A DNA stretch of 64,000 nucleotides from Rattus norvegicus (lineage: Eukaryota; Chordata; Mammalia; Rodentia; Muridae): the NCBI RefSeq assembly GCF_036323735.1, contig NC_086025.1, positions 109,972,688 through 110,036,687 of the forward strand. The letters are read 5' to 3'. Below, piece by piece: positions 1 to 10,194 of this stretch (positions within the stretch are counted from its first letter, which is position 1; the number at the start of each line of letters is the position of its first letter). The notes below the pieces were generated by a model, which was not told the DNA's origin, searched no databases, and saw only the letters and a list, made by a program, of their open reading frames with translations. The position numbers and the translations under genes are program-made.

Positions 1-42
1 AGGGGACCGGGAGTAGGTTCGGGGCTCTCCGGTGAGCGAGGG

Positions 43-611
43 TTGTCAGGGAAGGAGGCTGGCGCGGACACGGAGGTGGCGGAACTGCTGCCCTTCCTGG
101 TTCCCGGAGCGCGAGCAGACCTACAGGCAGCCGCGGCGCAGCACGTGCTGGCTCTGACTGGTGTGGGCTCGGGCCGCACGCTGTTGGCTGGACAGACAGC
201 GTTGTTGCGGGCTTTGATCGACCTAGCGGTGGCCCCGATCCCAGCTCCTTCCCGCGATGCCTCCCGTGCGCTGGTGAACTTGGCTGCTGATCCGGATCTG
301 CACTGGCAGATGCTGGCGGCGGACCCGGAGCTGCCTGTCCGCCTGCTGCGCTGCGTGTTGGACCCTCAGTGGCCCTGGGCTGAAGAGTTGGCTGCAGTGC
401 TGGCCAACCTGAGTCGCGAGCCGGCTCCGTGTGCTGTGTTAACGGAGAAGCTGGTGGCCGCTGAGCCCGAGCGACTGGGTCTGGAGCGGCTTGTCAGCGC
501 GCTGTGCATGCCCAGTTACAACGCGTCCGCACCCCTGCATTACCTGGGGCCGTTGCTCTCCAACCTTAGCCAGCAGGCGGAGGTGCGTGCTTTTCTCCTG
601 GACCCGGACAG
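43..611 (+). CDS. Hgh1: Hgh1 coding exon 1
   Basis: Residues 1-189 plus two bases. Donor GTGAAA follows LLDPD+AG; the split Arg codon is completed by the next exon. The low boundary is the proposed start and not a proven exon edge. Confidence 0.85.
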
Positions 612-1708
612 GTGAAACCCAGTCGCTTGCGGGGTCGGGAAGGGGTAAGGGGGGAGTGGCAGTAAACAAGGAGAGCAGTGAGTATCCTCTTCCAACAGGT
701 GTGTGGTCCAACGGCTATTGCCACTTACCCAGTACACAGACTCCTCGGTGCGCAGGGGCGGGGTGGTGGGAACACTTCGGAATTGCTGTTTCGAACATCG
801 TGAGTGCCATTGCTAGGGTGGGGACTGGACCCTAGGGACCCAACAGACCAATCTTCTGATCCCCTTCCTTGTCCCCTCTCCCCACCTCCAGGACACCACA
901 AGTGGTTACTCGGGCCCCAAGTCGACATTCTCCCCTTCTTGCTACTGCCCTTGGCTGGGCCTGAAGAGTTTTCCGAGGAAGAGATGGAGGGTGAGTGACT
1001 TGGGTGGTTGCGTCAGGGCTGTCTGGGCTAGAGGGGAGACTACTAGGAGAGATGGAGCAGTGTTCAGGACTAGAGTCCCTTCAGCAGCCTTTAAGGAAGA
1101 GGTCATTACAGACACACACGAGGCTCACCCAGGCAGAGCAGGGCTTGGGTGTCCAGCACAGGGACCAACAGGCTCCCACTCTCACTCCTAGAGCTGCCCG
1201 TTGACCTGCAGTACCTATCACCGGACAAGCAGCGAGAGCCGGATGCTGACATCCGAAAGATGCTTATCGAAGCCATCATGCTGGTGAGCAGGGGCCTGTG
1301 ATGTTAAAGCCTCCCCACAATTCATATTGGCATCTGAGTAACCTTTTCGTCTCCCTAGCTGACAGCCACCGCACCTGGTCGGAAGCAGGTACGGGATCAG
1401 GGTGCTTACTTGATCCTTCGAGAGTTATATGCCTGGGAGTCAGAGCCTGATGTGCGAATGGCTTGTGAGAAGCTTATCCAGGTGAGTGCAGGGTAAGGGA
1501 GGCTCAGCAAGTGCCAGCAGCTTAGGAGCTGCTCACCCGCCTCCTCTACTCGCAGGTGCTTATTGGGGATGAGCCAGAGGTTGGCATGGAAAACCTGCTG
1601 GAGGTGCAGGTACCTGAAGATGTGGAACGACAGCTCCAAGAGCTAGACCAGCAAGAACAGCAAGAGCTTGCTCAAGAGCGAAGAGACAAGGGTGCCCCAC
1701 GGACCTGA
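43..1708 (+). CDS. Hgh1: Hgh1, HGH1 homolog (eEF2-folding cochaperone), six coding exons
   Basis: HGH1 is an armadillo-repeat adaptor; in yeast it helps TRiC/CCT and Hsp90 fold elongation factor 2 in the cytosol (family knowledge). Coding exons 43-611, 699-799, 892-990, 1192-1283, 1359-1481 and 1556-1708 join in frame to 378 residues plus TGA, close to the human length of about 390. Recognisable blocks are LLPFLVPGARADLQ (N-terminus), WPWAEELAAVLANLSREP, LLSNLSQ, the DUF383-type core and a DUF384-type C-terminus with MENLLEVQVPEDVE. Oddity: the codon where the initiator is expected (43) is TTG. The frame is open to the window edge with no in-frame ATG before 310, so the true start is uncertain. 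The last exon runs into a 3' UTR that faces Tssk5. Confidence 0.95.
699..799 (+). CDS. Hgh1: Hgh1 coding exon 2
   Basis: Encodes CVVQRLLPLTQYTDSSVRR and following residues to FEH. Acceptor TCCAACAG, donor GTGAGT. Phase 2 in, phase 1 out. Confidence 0.9.
892..990 (+). CDS. Hgh1: Hgh1 coding exon 3
   Basis: Encodes HHKWLLGPQVDILPFLLLPL through EEFSEEEME. Acceptor CCACCTCCAG, donor GTGAGT. Both ends are phase 1. Confidence 0.9.
1192..1283 (+). CDS. Hgh1: Hgh1 coding exon 4
   Basis: Encodes LPVDLQYLSPDKQREPDADI and RKMLIEAIML. Acceptor CACTCCTAG, donor GTGAGC. Ends in phase 0. Confidence 0.9.
1359..1481 (+). CDS. Hgh1: Hgh1 coding exon 5
   Basis: Encodes LTATAPGRKQVRDQGAYLIL then RELYAWESEPDVRMACEKLI Q, the DUF384-type segment. 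Acceptor CGTCTCCCTAG, donor GTGAGT. Phase 0 on both sides. Confidence 0.9.
1556..1708 (+). CDS. Hgh1: Hgh1 terminal coding exon 6
   Basis: Encodes VLIGDEPEVGMENLLEVQVP to the C-terminal RRDKGAPRT, then TGA at 1706-1708. The tail is rich in Gln and Glu. The exon continues as 3' UTR of undefined length. Confidence 0.92.
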   Translation: MLIGDEPEVGMENLLEVQVPEDVERQLQELDQQEQQELAQERRDKGAPRT

Positions 1709-3067
1709 AGCCCCTTTGGCCCACCTTTGCCAGGGTTCCCACAGGGTTCTAGGGTAAATGCCCAGTAAGTGTTGAGAAGCTCGAGGATAATACAGCCCAA
1801 TCCCGTGCCCTGTTGCAACCAGCACTAATGTGTGCTGTTCAGAGCTGCACTCTGGAGGTGGAGCCAGCCAGGTCCTGTATCACAGCTGCCTACAGATGAG
1901 GCAGGATGCCCATCGTCACTGGAACTATGAGGAGCCTGTTCCCAGACTGATAGGACTGGACTGAAAACACTGCGAGCCCTGGGAAGCCAACTAGTTTTTC
2001 ATTCCTGCAGGCACTGAAGGGTCTAGACGTGGTTAGGCTTAGAGATATAAACAGTGCTGTGAGCAGTCCTTTGGAGTCCTTTTGCTCTCCTTGCCCAAGA
2101 CCTTGAAAGCAGACTACACTCGGATCCCAGGGTCTTCCTAGAATGCTCTGCCCTTCTAGGCCTGTCTTTGGATCGCTTGCTGGGTATCGTTGCCCATTCT
2201 ATCTCTTATTTCTCTGCTTCATCTGTCAGCCTCCTCAGTCTCAGGCTGAATTGGGACTCAGCCCTTCAAATAGAACCTACTCCTCGGTTAACCTCTTCAA
2301 GCCTCAGTTGCCTTTCAAGACATCCAAACCCTCCTGTTGGACACATCTCTGCAGAGATTCTCCTGCATGTTCTTCCAGCATTCATGATCCTACCCTCAAC
2401 ATCTGGAGCCTACTCCGTGTATGCACCCTGTCTTTCTAATTCTGTAGATACCATGCCCTACTGCATCCCCTTTTCTGAGCCACAGATCTGCTCCACCTGT
2501 GTGTGCTGTTTTCCTCAGGAAGAGGTCCTTCCAGGTCCCCGACACCTGTAGTCTTCATGGGAGTTTGCAGTGTTCCAGCTTCAGAGGAAGGCTGGTGTAG
2601 TGTTATCATTGCATGGCTAGGTGTTTTCATTGAATACCAGGAGTCTTCTCCCCTCTCCCCCAATGATGCTCTCCAGAACTCTTGTTAAAGCTTTGACGCT
2701 ATTGACACACACATTGCGTAGACTGGTGTTTTCCCTCTGACCCAAGTCCCCCAGGAGGTACCCAAAGGTCACCAGCCCTCCTTGTGTAGATAGCTGTACC
2801 CTTAACTCAAAAGAATGAACATTTTTATCTGCCCACACCCACCCACCCTCAACTGACCAGACAGCACCCAGGCATGTTCCTGCTGGGGAACATGGGACAC
2901 AGGGAGCAGCCACCTGCCGTGGTGCGCCCAAGCCCAAGGGTAGTAGAACCTATTCCTCTGGTGCGGGCTTCCAGGTGCTGCACAGCTGGGCCAGAGATGC
3001 TCTCCTTGGAGATGTCCTGCCACTAGAGGGGCTGGAGCCTTTGCTCCTGCTATACCTGGTGTCTCTG
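1709..3067. other. Convergent 3' intergenic/UTR region between Hgh1 and Tssk5
   Basis: 1.36 kb between the two facing stop codons. No canonical AATAAA is seen for either gene. Variant hexamers are AATACA at 1789 and TATAAA at 2046 on the + strand, and GATAAA on the - strand at 2829-2824. ORFs here are short and lack recognisable protein character. The two 3' UTRs may overlap. Confidence 0.5.
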
Positions 3068-3333
3068 TCAGGCTCTGCGTTGTCTGGGCCTATTGCGGAC
3101 CAGGAATGCTTCTGTTCTGCAATGGAGCAAAGCAAGGGGTCCTGTAGAGTACCCGAGACCCTGCCCGCAGCCCAGCCATTTGCCTGTGAGCCATTCCCCA
3201 CCTCGGGTAGCTCCAAGTACAGAGGACAGCATGTGCTCTGCAGGCAGCATCCAGCAGTGAGCAGCCACCTGCTGTAGGTCCAGGCGGTCACCCGGATGCA
3301 GCTGAAGCAGCCCTCTGATCAGGTCCCGGCACT
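3068..3333 (-). CDS. Tssk5: Tssk5 terminal coding exon 7
   Basis: Encodes ECRDLIRGLLQLHPGDRLDL, the end of the kinase C-lobe, and a tail ending RNRPRQRRA before TGA at 3070-3068. The acceptor used is CCTGTAG; an upstream CTGACAG near 3370 would break frame. The poorly structured tail is the least certain part. Confidence 0.82.
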
Positions 3334-5595
3334 CTACAGGGGAGGGCTCACTGCTGGAGCCTGCCACAATCCTGACCCACATTCAACTACTGTCAGAAAT
3401 GTTGGCAACTTAAGAGGAATCAAAGGTTCAGGGCTATTATCAAAAGGGGACTGAGGCACAGAGGAGGCTCTGCCATGTTAGAGCAAGTGCCATGTTAGAT
3501 ATTCAGTAGGGCTGGTATCCTTCAAGACCATCCCAACCTCAGCTCAACTTCCCCAACATACAGTGCGTGGGCCATGCTTTTCCAGCATATCGGGGAAGTG
3601 TGATACCATGTTCTCTTTGCCGTCGTCCTGGTCTCTCTGGCTGCCCTCCAGGCTCGAGCTGGGCCTTGGAAGGAGCATGGTGTGGTGATGCTCACCTGGG
3701 GACAGCCTGGGCCTGAAGATGGGACCTCGACGAATCAGGTGCAGCATGCGATGGGGCTGGTGTTCCTTGAAGGGCAGCTTCCCAGACACCATGGCATGGA
3801 GGATGATCCCTCTGGGAATCCAGCTTCCTCAGAGTGTTGTCCTCCCCTGAGCCCACCCATGGGTCCTGCTGGGGTACCTGGGTACTCACAAGCTCCACAG
3901 ATCAGCCTGCTCACCGTTGTATTTCTTGCTCATGAGGATCTCTGGGGCCGTATAGGCCACAGAGCCACAGAAGGTGCTCAGCAGGGAGTTCTTGATCCCC
4001 ACCCAGTTGGCAAAGCCAAAATCTGCACACAGTATTCAGGCAGGGCAGGGCAAAGCAACACAGGTGATGGACAGGTTAGGGAGAGTAGGTTCAAGAGGAC
4101 ATGTTAGATTGGTGGGCTTGGGGAGGGAGGGAACTTGGAGTATATGTCGGAAGAATGGGAGAAACTAGGCAGGGGCTCCCGTGGATGTAGGTCAGTGGGC
4201 TTAGGTATAGGTAGGAGCTGAAGGTCAGGAATAGGTCATTATTGGGGACAGGCAGAAGTTGGGAGGAGTCCAGAATTACTAGACTAATGGAGCCATGTGG
4301 GCTCACCTGTCAGCTTTAGGAAGCCCTGGTCATCCAACAGGATATTTTCACATTTCAAGTCCCTGGGGGAGAAGGGAATGTGGGGCTGGGCTCAAATGGG
4401 TCAGCAGACATCCAGGCAGGCAGGCAGGACAGGTGGCACCCTCACCTATGAACAATGCCAACACTGTGGCAGTGGGCCACAGCGCTGACCAGTTGCCAGA
4501 ACAGCCTTCGGGCCTCTTCCTCCTCCAGCCCTGGGCAACATCGGAGGTCTGACACTGCATTAATGTACTCCAACAGGTCACCTCTAGCTGCCAACTCCAG
4601 TACCAGGTAGGAGCGCTGGCTGTTTTGGTAGGTCTCATACAGCTGAACCTAGCAAACACCCCCAATACTCCATGTACACTGTCACCCTCAGGTAGGCTGG
4701 GCCAAGAGGTCTGGGACTGGCAGGCATACTAGCTCTCAGTTGCAGGGTAAGAGAAGACTCTTCATGCAAGGAGAAAAAAAAGAGGTTCCAAGCAGAGAAG
4801 TGGGGTAGACAGAGGCGTGGCGTAAGGACCGTCTTACTATGTTCATGTGCTTGTAGGTGGCGTTGAGGGATAAAATCTCACGGGGCAGGAACTTTCTGGA
4901 GTACTCCGCTGGGGCTTCCGCCATGGACACAATCTTAATAGCCACCTGAGAAAGATGTAGAAAGTTCAACTGTGAGGAAAGACTCCTTAGAATAGGCCCA
5001 CTGTTATTTATACATACTGCTCCTTCTCCACGTGGCCGGGCAAGCCATGTCCTTGGAAGGATAGTACCTGCCTCACTTTTTGTCCTGGGTACATATATGT
5101 TGGAGAGGTTGGGGAACAGAGCATAGGGAAGCTGAGAAGAAATAGGACTTAAGAGGGAGGTCCTGGGGTTGGGTATTTAGCTCAGTGGTAGAGCGCTTGC
5201 CTAGCAAGCGCAAGGCCCTGGGTTTGGTCCCCAGCTCCGAAAAAAAAAGAAAAAAAAAAAAAAAAAGAGGGAGGTCCTATAGAGGAAGCTAGAGGAACCA
5301 GAAGGTACCTGGAAGAGGTTGGGACAGGCCTGCTGGAACCAGGCTTGGGTACCCCAAGGAACCCACAGAGATGATAGCAGGCCTGCCTCACCATACTGTG
5401 GTGCTTGCCCCGCAAGTCAGAGGATAGCCTAGGGTTGTGCTTCATGCGTTCACGTGTTGCATAGGCCAGGTAGACCTTGGAGAAAGCACCAGATCCGATC
5501 TTCTTGGAGGAGAGCAAGTAACCATTGTTCATGCATTCTCGAACCTGCTCTATGAACACCCTCTGGTCCTCCTTGCGCCGGCTGTTGCTCCTCAT
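3068..5595 (-). CDS. Tssk5: Tssk5, testis-specific serine/threonine kinase 5, seven exons
   Basis: Protein Ser/Thr kinase of the TSSK family (CAMK-like), whose members act in spermatids. Exons in transcript order: 5392-5595, 4838-4945, 4446-4648, 4307-4362, 3890-4022, 3696-3811 and 3068-3333. They join to 361 residues plus TGA. The kinase fold is complete: Gly-rich loop GSGAFSKV (34-41), VAIK with Lys72, catalytic HRDLKCEN (171-178, Asp173), DFG (191-193), APE (216-218), and C-lobe residues ADLWSLGIILHAMVSGKLPF. An insert (TRERMKHNPRLSSDLRGKH) lies between the Gly loop and VAIK. The ATG at 5595 opens MRSNSRRKED. The human counterpart is annotated as a pseudogene (established knowledge); this copy shows no frameshift or lost catalytic residue. 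All introns obey GT-AG. Confidence 0.94.
3696..3811 (-). CDS. Tssk5: Tssk5 coding exon 6
   Basis: C-lobe GIILHAMVSGKLPFKEHQPH through FRPRLSP. Acceptor CCCAG, donor GTGAGC, phase 1 out. Confidence 0.9.
3890..4022 (-). CDS. Tssk5: Tssk5 coding exon 5
   Basis: Activation segment from DFGFANWVGIKNSLLSTFCG to APEILMSKKYNGEQADLWS. Donor GTGAGT after two bases of a Leu codon. Confidence 0.9.
4307..4362 (-). CDS. Tssk5: Tssk5 coding exon 4
   Basis: A 56-bp exon carrying the catalytic loop RDLKCENILL through FLKLT and the first base of the DFG Asp codon. Donor GTGAGC. Confidence 0.9.
4446..4648 (-). CDS. Tssk5: Tssk5 coding exon 3
   Basis: Residues 105-171: hinge (YLVLELAARGDLLEYI) and alpha-E up to SVGIVH. 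Ends two bases into the HRD Arg codon; donor GTGAGG. Confidence 0.9.
4838..4945 (-). CDS. Tssk5: Tssk5 coding exon 2
   Basis: Residues 69-104, beginning at VAIK (ATP-anchoring Lys72) and ending YKHMNI, with the alpha-C Glu in LPREIL. Donor GTAAGA, phase 0. Confidence 0.9.
5165..5264 (+). mobile_element. ID SINE (tRNA-Ala-derived) in Tssk5 intron 1
   Basis: Full ID body with pol III A-box-like GGTAGAGCGC and B-box-like GGTTTGGTCCCC, then an A-rich tail. Flanked by a 14-bp duplication AAGAGGGAGGTCCT at 5151-5164 and from 5265. Confidence 0.95.
5392..5595 (-). CDS. Tssk5: Tssk5 coding exon 1
   Basis: Residues 1-68: N-terminus, Gly-rich loop and family insert, ending GKHHSM. Donor GTGAGG, phase 0. 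Confidence 0.9.
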
Positions 5596-6074
5596 GGAAG
5601 GCAGGGTGCCACAGAACTGGACTTGGTGGGCCAGTTTACTGCCCGTCGGCCAGGGGAAAGGACACAGCTGAAGTCTAACTTGTTTCAGAGGGTAAGGGCC
5701 TGGGGAAGCAGAAGGCCAGGAGAGACCTGCTGCCCCTTGAAGAAAAAGTTTCTAAAGACTTAATGGGTTTTAGGCTAAGAGAGTAAGATCGAGAGCCTCA
5801 GGAGGAGCCTACTACAGCTCTGGACTGATTGGGGAGTAAAGACTCCAGAGGACTGGGTGTAGGTTCTAGAATAGAAGGTTCTAGAGATGCACTTGCATTG
5901 TGCCCTCAAAGGTATCATCTTAAGCCATCAAAGTCATCTTTGAGGCTGTCTTACTGGATTAGCCCTACCCAATGCTGTGCTCTCTTTTTGTGGGATTCGA
6001 AGGACTAACACCAGGATGAGGCTTTGTGGGCCACTCTGCATGTGGTTGAATAGAAAGGCCTTTTCATTATTGAG

Positions 6075-6078
<4 letters not shown>

Positions 6079-6130
<52 letters not shown>
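6079..6130. repeat. (GA)n microsatellite
   Basis: About 26 uninterrupted GA units, intergenic. Confidence 0.97.
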
Positions 6131-6135
<5 letters not shown>

Positions 6136-6435
6136 CTGAGGCTTTGCATCTCCTGGAGCTGGGGTGACAGGTGGTTGTGAGCCACTTGATCTGGATGCTG
6201 GAAACTAAACTTGAGTCCCCTACCAGAACAGAATGTGTTCTTAATTGCTGGGTAATTTCTTCAGCCCCTATACAAGGCCCTTAAAGAAGCTAGGAAGGTT
6301 AAGTCTTCTAAGGATATCAAGAGGTCAAAAGATCAGCCACTGTTCCTTCTTTGAGGAGATGCCAACCAAGGTCACTGCTACATGAGTGAGGAATGGCAAG
6401 AGCCCAGGATCCTTGAATCTGGCCTTCCTCTACTG

Positions 6436-7120
6436 CAGTGGTTCTCAACCCCTTTGAGGGTAGCAAAGAACCCTTTCACAGGGGCCACCAAAGACCATCA
6501 GAAAACACAGATATTTACATTATGATTCACAACAGTAGCACAATTACAATTATGAAGTAGCAATGCATAATGACATCTTTGAGAATTCTAGAATTTCTGT
6601 TCCTTTTAAAAGACACAGAAATATTACAAGAACACACTTTCCTTCTAAACCCACATGTGGGGATGCAGGGTCTTGCCTGCCCGCAGCAGCTGACTGTGAT
6701 TTGCCTTGTGCTCTAGCAGAGGCATGGTTTTGTCAGCTGCAGACAGTTTCTGTAATGGTGTTACATTTGGAATTTCGGGAACTATTCAGAGGGAAGGTAA
6801 ACGTGAGGGCCCCCCAGGAGGGGTGGCTTAGTTGTTGGGCATGTAGGAAGGTTGGTTGTGGTTTGTCAGTAACTGTGGTCAAAGAAGGAATGAAAGAAAT
6901 TACAATCAGGGATTTCTCTCTCTCCCCCCTCTATCACAGTTTCTCTCCTAATCTTAGGGGGTGAAACAGAGTGGTGGCGGCAGAATAAAGGGTGGGAAAA
7001 AGGACCCACGAAATAGTAAAAGACCAGCTACAGCAATGAAAGTGATGTTATGGTTTGGGATCACCATACCATGAGGAACTGTATTAAGTGTCACAGCATT
7101 AGGAAGGTTGAGAACCACTG
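6436..7120. mobile_element. URR1-type hAT-Charlie DNA transposon, interrupted
   Basis: Terminal inverted repeats: CAGTGGTTCTCAACC at 6436 and its complement GGTTGAGAACCACTG ending at 7120. The body (GATATTTACATTATGATTC, ATGAGGAACTGTATTAAG) matches the non-autonomous rodent URR1 family from memory. It is split by a 0.47-kb insertion. Confidence 0.8.
6564..7032. mobile_element. Probable solo LTR inserted in URR1
   Basis: About 469 bp starting TG and ending CA, flanked by the 4-bp duplication GCAA (6560-6563 and 7033-7036). An AATAAA at 6984 lies about 45 bp before the end. This is LTR architecture; a 4-bp duplication would suit ERV1. No internal retroviral genes are present. The family is not identified. 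Confidence 0.6.
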
Positions 7121-7145
7121 CTGTGCTGTTTTTGTTTTGTTGTTG

Positions 7146-7326
7146 TTTTTTAAGATTTGTTTTATGTATATGAGTACACTGTAGTTGTCCTCAGACACAC
7201 CAGAAGAGGGCATCAGACCCCATCACAAATGGCTGTGAGCCACCATGTGGTTGCTGGGAATTGAACTCAGGGCCTCTGGAAGAGCAGCCAGTTCTATTAA
7301 AACCACTGAGCCACCTCTCCAATCCC
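7146..7326 (-). mobile_element. B2 SINE
   Basis: Reverse orientation: A-tail end AAGATTTGTTTTATG, GTACACTGTAG, GAGCCACCATGTGGTTGCTG, ending with the complement of the B2 head (CCACTGAGCCACCTCTCC). Confidence 0.9.
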
Positions 7327-8309
7327 ACTCTCAGTCTTACTGGGTCTTTTTGACCTAGATCAGACCTGCAGCAGGAAGCCTGCCACCTGGGGCTTTCTGC
7401 AGATTTGAACACATCTTCAGGGGAAGCCAAGGCCACCACCCCAGACTACTCCATAGGGCATGGAAGCTACCACCACTTTTTGTTTTCAACTCCAGCGTCT
7501 CAGCTGACATTCACTTAGCATGTGCTACAGGCCAGCTGCTTTTCTAAGTAGCCCCCTTAGCTATATCCCCGGTCATGTCTCGTTCCCTGACCACACAGAC
7601 GTGCCAAAGGTAGTGCATCCTCAGAATTTCAAATCTGAATGCAATGGAGCAATACATGGTTTACGGGGCAGAGTCCAGGCCAAGGGTGGGATGTCTGGTA
7701 TGAACTGGAGGGACCAGCATTGGCTAGTGGACAGCTGTCCTGAAATGTGGCTAGAGGTCTAATGAGCCTTAGAGACTTGTCTTCCTGCACTGAAATTTAT
7801 AGGTAGTTGTGGAAAGCTTTACAATAAGGCATTGGAGAAGCCTGGCTTGAATTGTCAGGTTTGTTTCCTCATCCACTTCGTCTGGTGACTCTTTGGAACG
7901 AATAGCTCATAGCTCCAGGCTTTGTCTTAGAAAGTATAGAAAACATGGACACAGTAACTGTCCTGTGGGTAATCTGGACCTTAGGTAAAAGGAAAACTGC
8001 CCCTGGGATTGAATCCAGGTTGGCTATCTGGGAGGTAGGAGGGCTGTGGGTACATGAGTGACAAGAGGAAGGTGGGTGGCCATTTTACATCTAGAGAACA
8101 GAAAAAAAAAGGGAGGGGGGAAATCACGTGACTCCACCCTGGCCCAGCAGTGCCACTGAGCTGCTGCTGTCTACTCAGTCTCCTGGCTGTGCATGTCCCC
8201 GCCACCTTCCTGGCTCCTACCCGTGCCAGAACCCAAACGGAAGCTAGCAGCCATGAAGCTGTGTGATAACAGTCCCGATCCAGAGAGATCACGTTCCTTT
8301 TGCAATGCT

Positions 8310-8545
8310 CTTAAAAACTCACTTTACTTTTTTATTTTACGTGCATGAGTGTCTTGCCTGCATGCAGACCATGTTCGTGCCTGGTGCTTGTGGAGTTCAG
8401 AAGGGTGCTAGATCCTCTGGAAATGGAGTTAAGTGTGGTTGTCAGCCGCCATGTGGGTGCTGGGAACTGGAACGGAACCTGGGTCCTCTGTAAGAAGAGC
8501 AAATACATGCTCTTAACCACTGAGCCATCTCTCTCTCTCCATCTT
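8310..8545 (-). mobile_element. B2-family SINE, diverged
   Basis: Reverse orientation copy of the GTGCATGAGTGTCTTGCCTGC subtype, ending ACCACTGAGCCATCTCTC. Confidence 0.8.
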
Positions 8546-8549
8546 TTTT

Positions 8550-8690
8550 TAAGGCTGCTGGCTGCTCTTCCAGAGGTCCTGAGTTCAAATCCCAGCAAGC
8601 ACATGGTGGCTCATGACCATCTGTAATGGGATCCAATGCCCTCTTCGGGTGTGTCTGAAGACAGTGACAGTGTACTTAAAAGGTTTTACT
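8550..8690 (+). mobile_element. B2 SINE fragment
   Basis: Forward copy lacking its 5' head: CTGCTCTTCCAGAGGTCCTG to GTGTGTCTGAAGACAG. It sits head to head with the reverse copy on its left, so together they could form an inverted pair. Confidence 0.85.
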
Positions 8691-8812
8691 CTTGCTGGGT
8701 GTGGTGGTGCTCTTCTTTAATCATCCTAAGGAGGCAGAGGCCAACCTTGTCTACAGAGCTAGTTCCAGGACAGCCAGGGCTACACAGAGAAAACCAAAAA
8801 CTAAAGTAAAGA
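8690..8812 (+). mobile_element. B1 SINE, diverged
   Basis: GCTGGGTGTGGTGG near the start and TACAGAGCTAGTTCCAGGAC to GGGCTACACAGAGAAAACC near the end are B1 landmarks. Confidence 0.75.
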
Positions 8813-8822
8813 TTTTATTCAA

Positions 8823-8824
<2 letters not shown>

Positions 8825-8860
<36 letters not shown>
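8825..8860. repeat. (GT)n microsatellite
   Basis: About 18 GT units followed by a G-rich run. Confidence 0.95.
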
Positions 8861-9797
8861 TGTGGTGGGGGGGGGCATGAGCACTTGAGCGTGGAACTTA
8901 GAAGCTGGAAGTTAGAGCTGGTTTTGAGCTGCCCAGTGTGGGGGATGGCAGAATGTGTTTACCGCGAGCCATTCCCCCATCCCCTTGGGCTGTCTTGTCC
9001 CTCTTCCTGTCTACATCCTTACTAGTCCATCGGCTCCACTGGGTTTTACCCAGTACCTCATGTGCTGGGCCTTATGCTGAACAATAAAAGTAAAAATTAA
9101 GTTGTGATACGTGCTGGGCAGCTTGTGTGTTTGGGGCAGAGAGAGCTGACTACGGTGGCTGTGGAGGAGCACGGAACCTGCAAGGCTTTTCAGGCTGGGC
9201 AGGGCAGGGGGGAGGGGAGTTAGCTGTCCTGGTATGAGTGTGGGAAGACCTCTTTCCCTGGCAGCTACCCAAGTTAGTCCCCTCTGTTTTCTAGCATCTT
9301 CCTAGGCCATGACACCATCTGCAGAATGACTCACTCTCTTGCTCAAATATGTCCTGTCTTTTTCTCTCAGGCTCTAGCCTCACAACAGAAATTGGTCCAA
9401 GTCCTTCTTACTGTGGAAAAAGAATATTGGTTCTCTCTCAGTGTTTGCCCCTTGGACACCCTCTCAGCTTGCTGCCCTTCCAAGACCCATTCAACCACAG
9501 CTTAATTTCCACATCTAACAGATGCTGTCAGCCTAGATGCATGGTAGTTAACTCCTTCCTCTTACTCAACAGGCCAATGTCTTGGTTCTTTTGCTTTCAG
9601 AACTCTGCTCACAACTTTCTCTTGTTTACCCACATTTGGGTGACTTCGGGTTCTTTGCAGGTGTCAAGTCTTCCTGGCATGATCCTCCCCCAACTCTCCC
9701 AGGCACAAGCTCTTACCTAACCTTGCTTTCTTGTCACCAAACCCAAATCCTTCATAGCATTTCCTATATCCTGTAGTGTGGCTTACTTCTACTTTTT

Positions 9798-9889
9798 TTT
9801 TTTTTTCTTTTTTTCAGAGCTGGGGACCGAACCCAGGGCCTTGTGCTTGCTAGGCAAGCGCTCTACCACTGAGCTAAATCCCCAGCCCC
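9798..9889 (-). mobile_element. ID SINE
   Basis: Reverse ID with T-rich tail first. Flanked by TACTTCTACTTTTT on both sides. Confidence 0.95.
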
Positions 9890-10194
9890 TACTTCTACTT
9901 TTTTATGTACCTCTTTCCAGGCCTACAGGCTTTAGATGCACCTGGAGCTGCAATAACAGCTGGAAGTGAGCAGCCCAGGTTGCTAGGACATGATCATCTT
10001 GATTCCCAATGTCGTGTTGACAGGATGGACATGTATGCACCTTTGATGGGCATGGCCATGTGTACATTTAGGGGATCCACGAATTAGGGGCTTTGAGTAT
10101 GTTTTAGGCCTTTAGTTTGTGATCAATGTAGTAGAACATAACAATACCTTGTGTGTGTCTGTGACTGCTGCATAAGGTGTGCTAGGGCTGGCTT

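Noticed and set aside
32..49. Donor-like GTGAGC at 32 and acceptor-like TTGTCAG before 50
   Set aside because: An intron of that size is too short to splice; kept only as a caution about the Hgh1 start.
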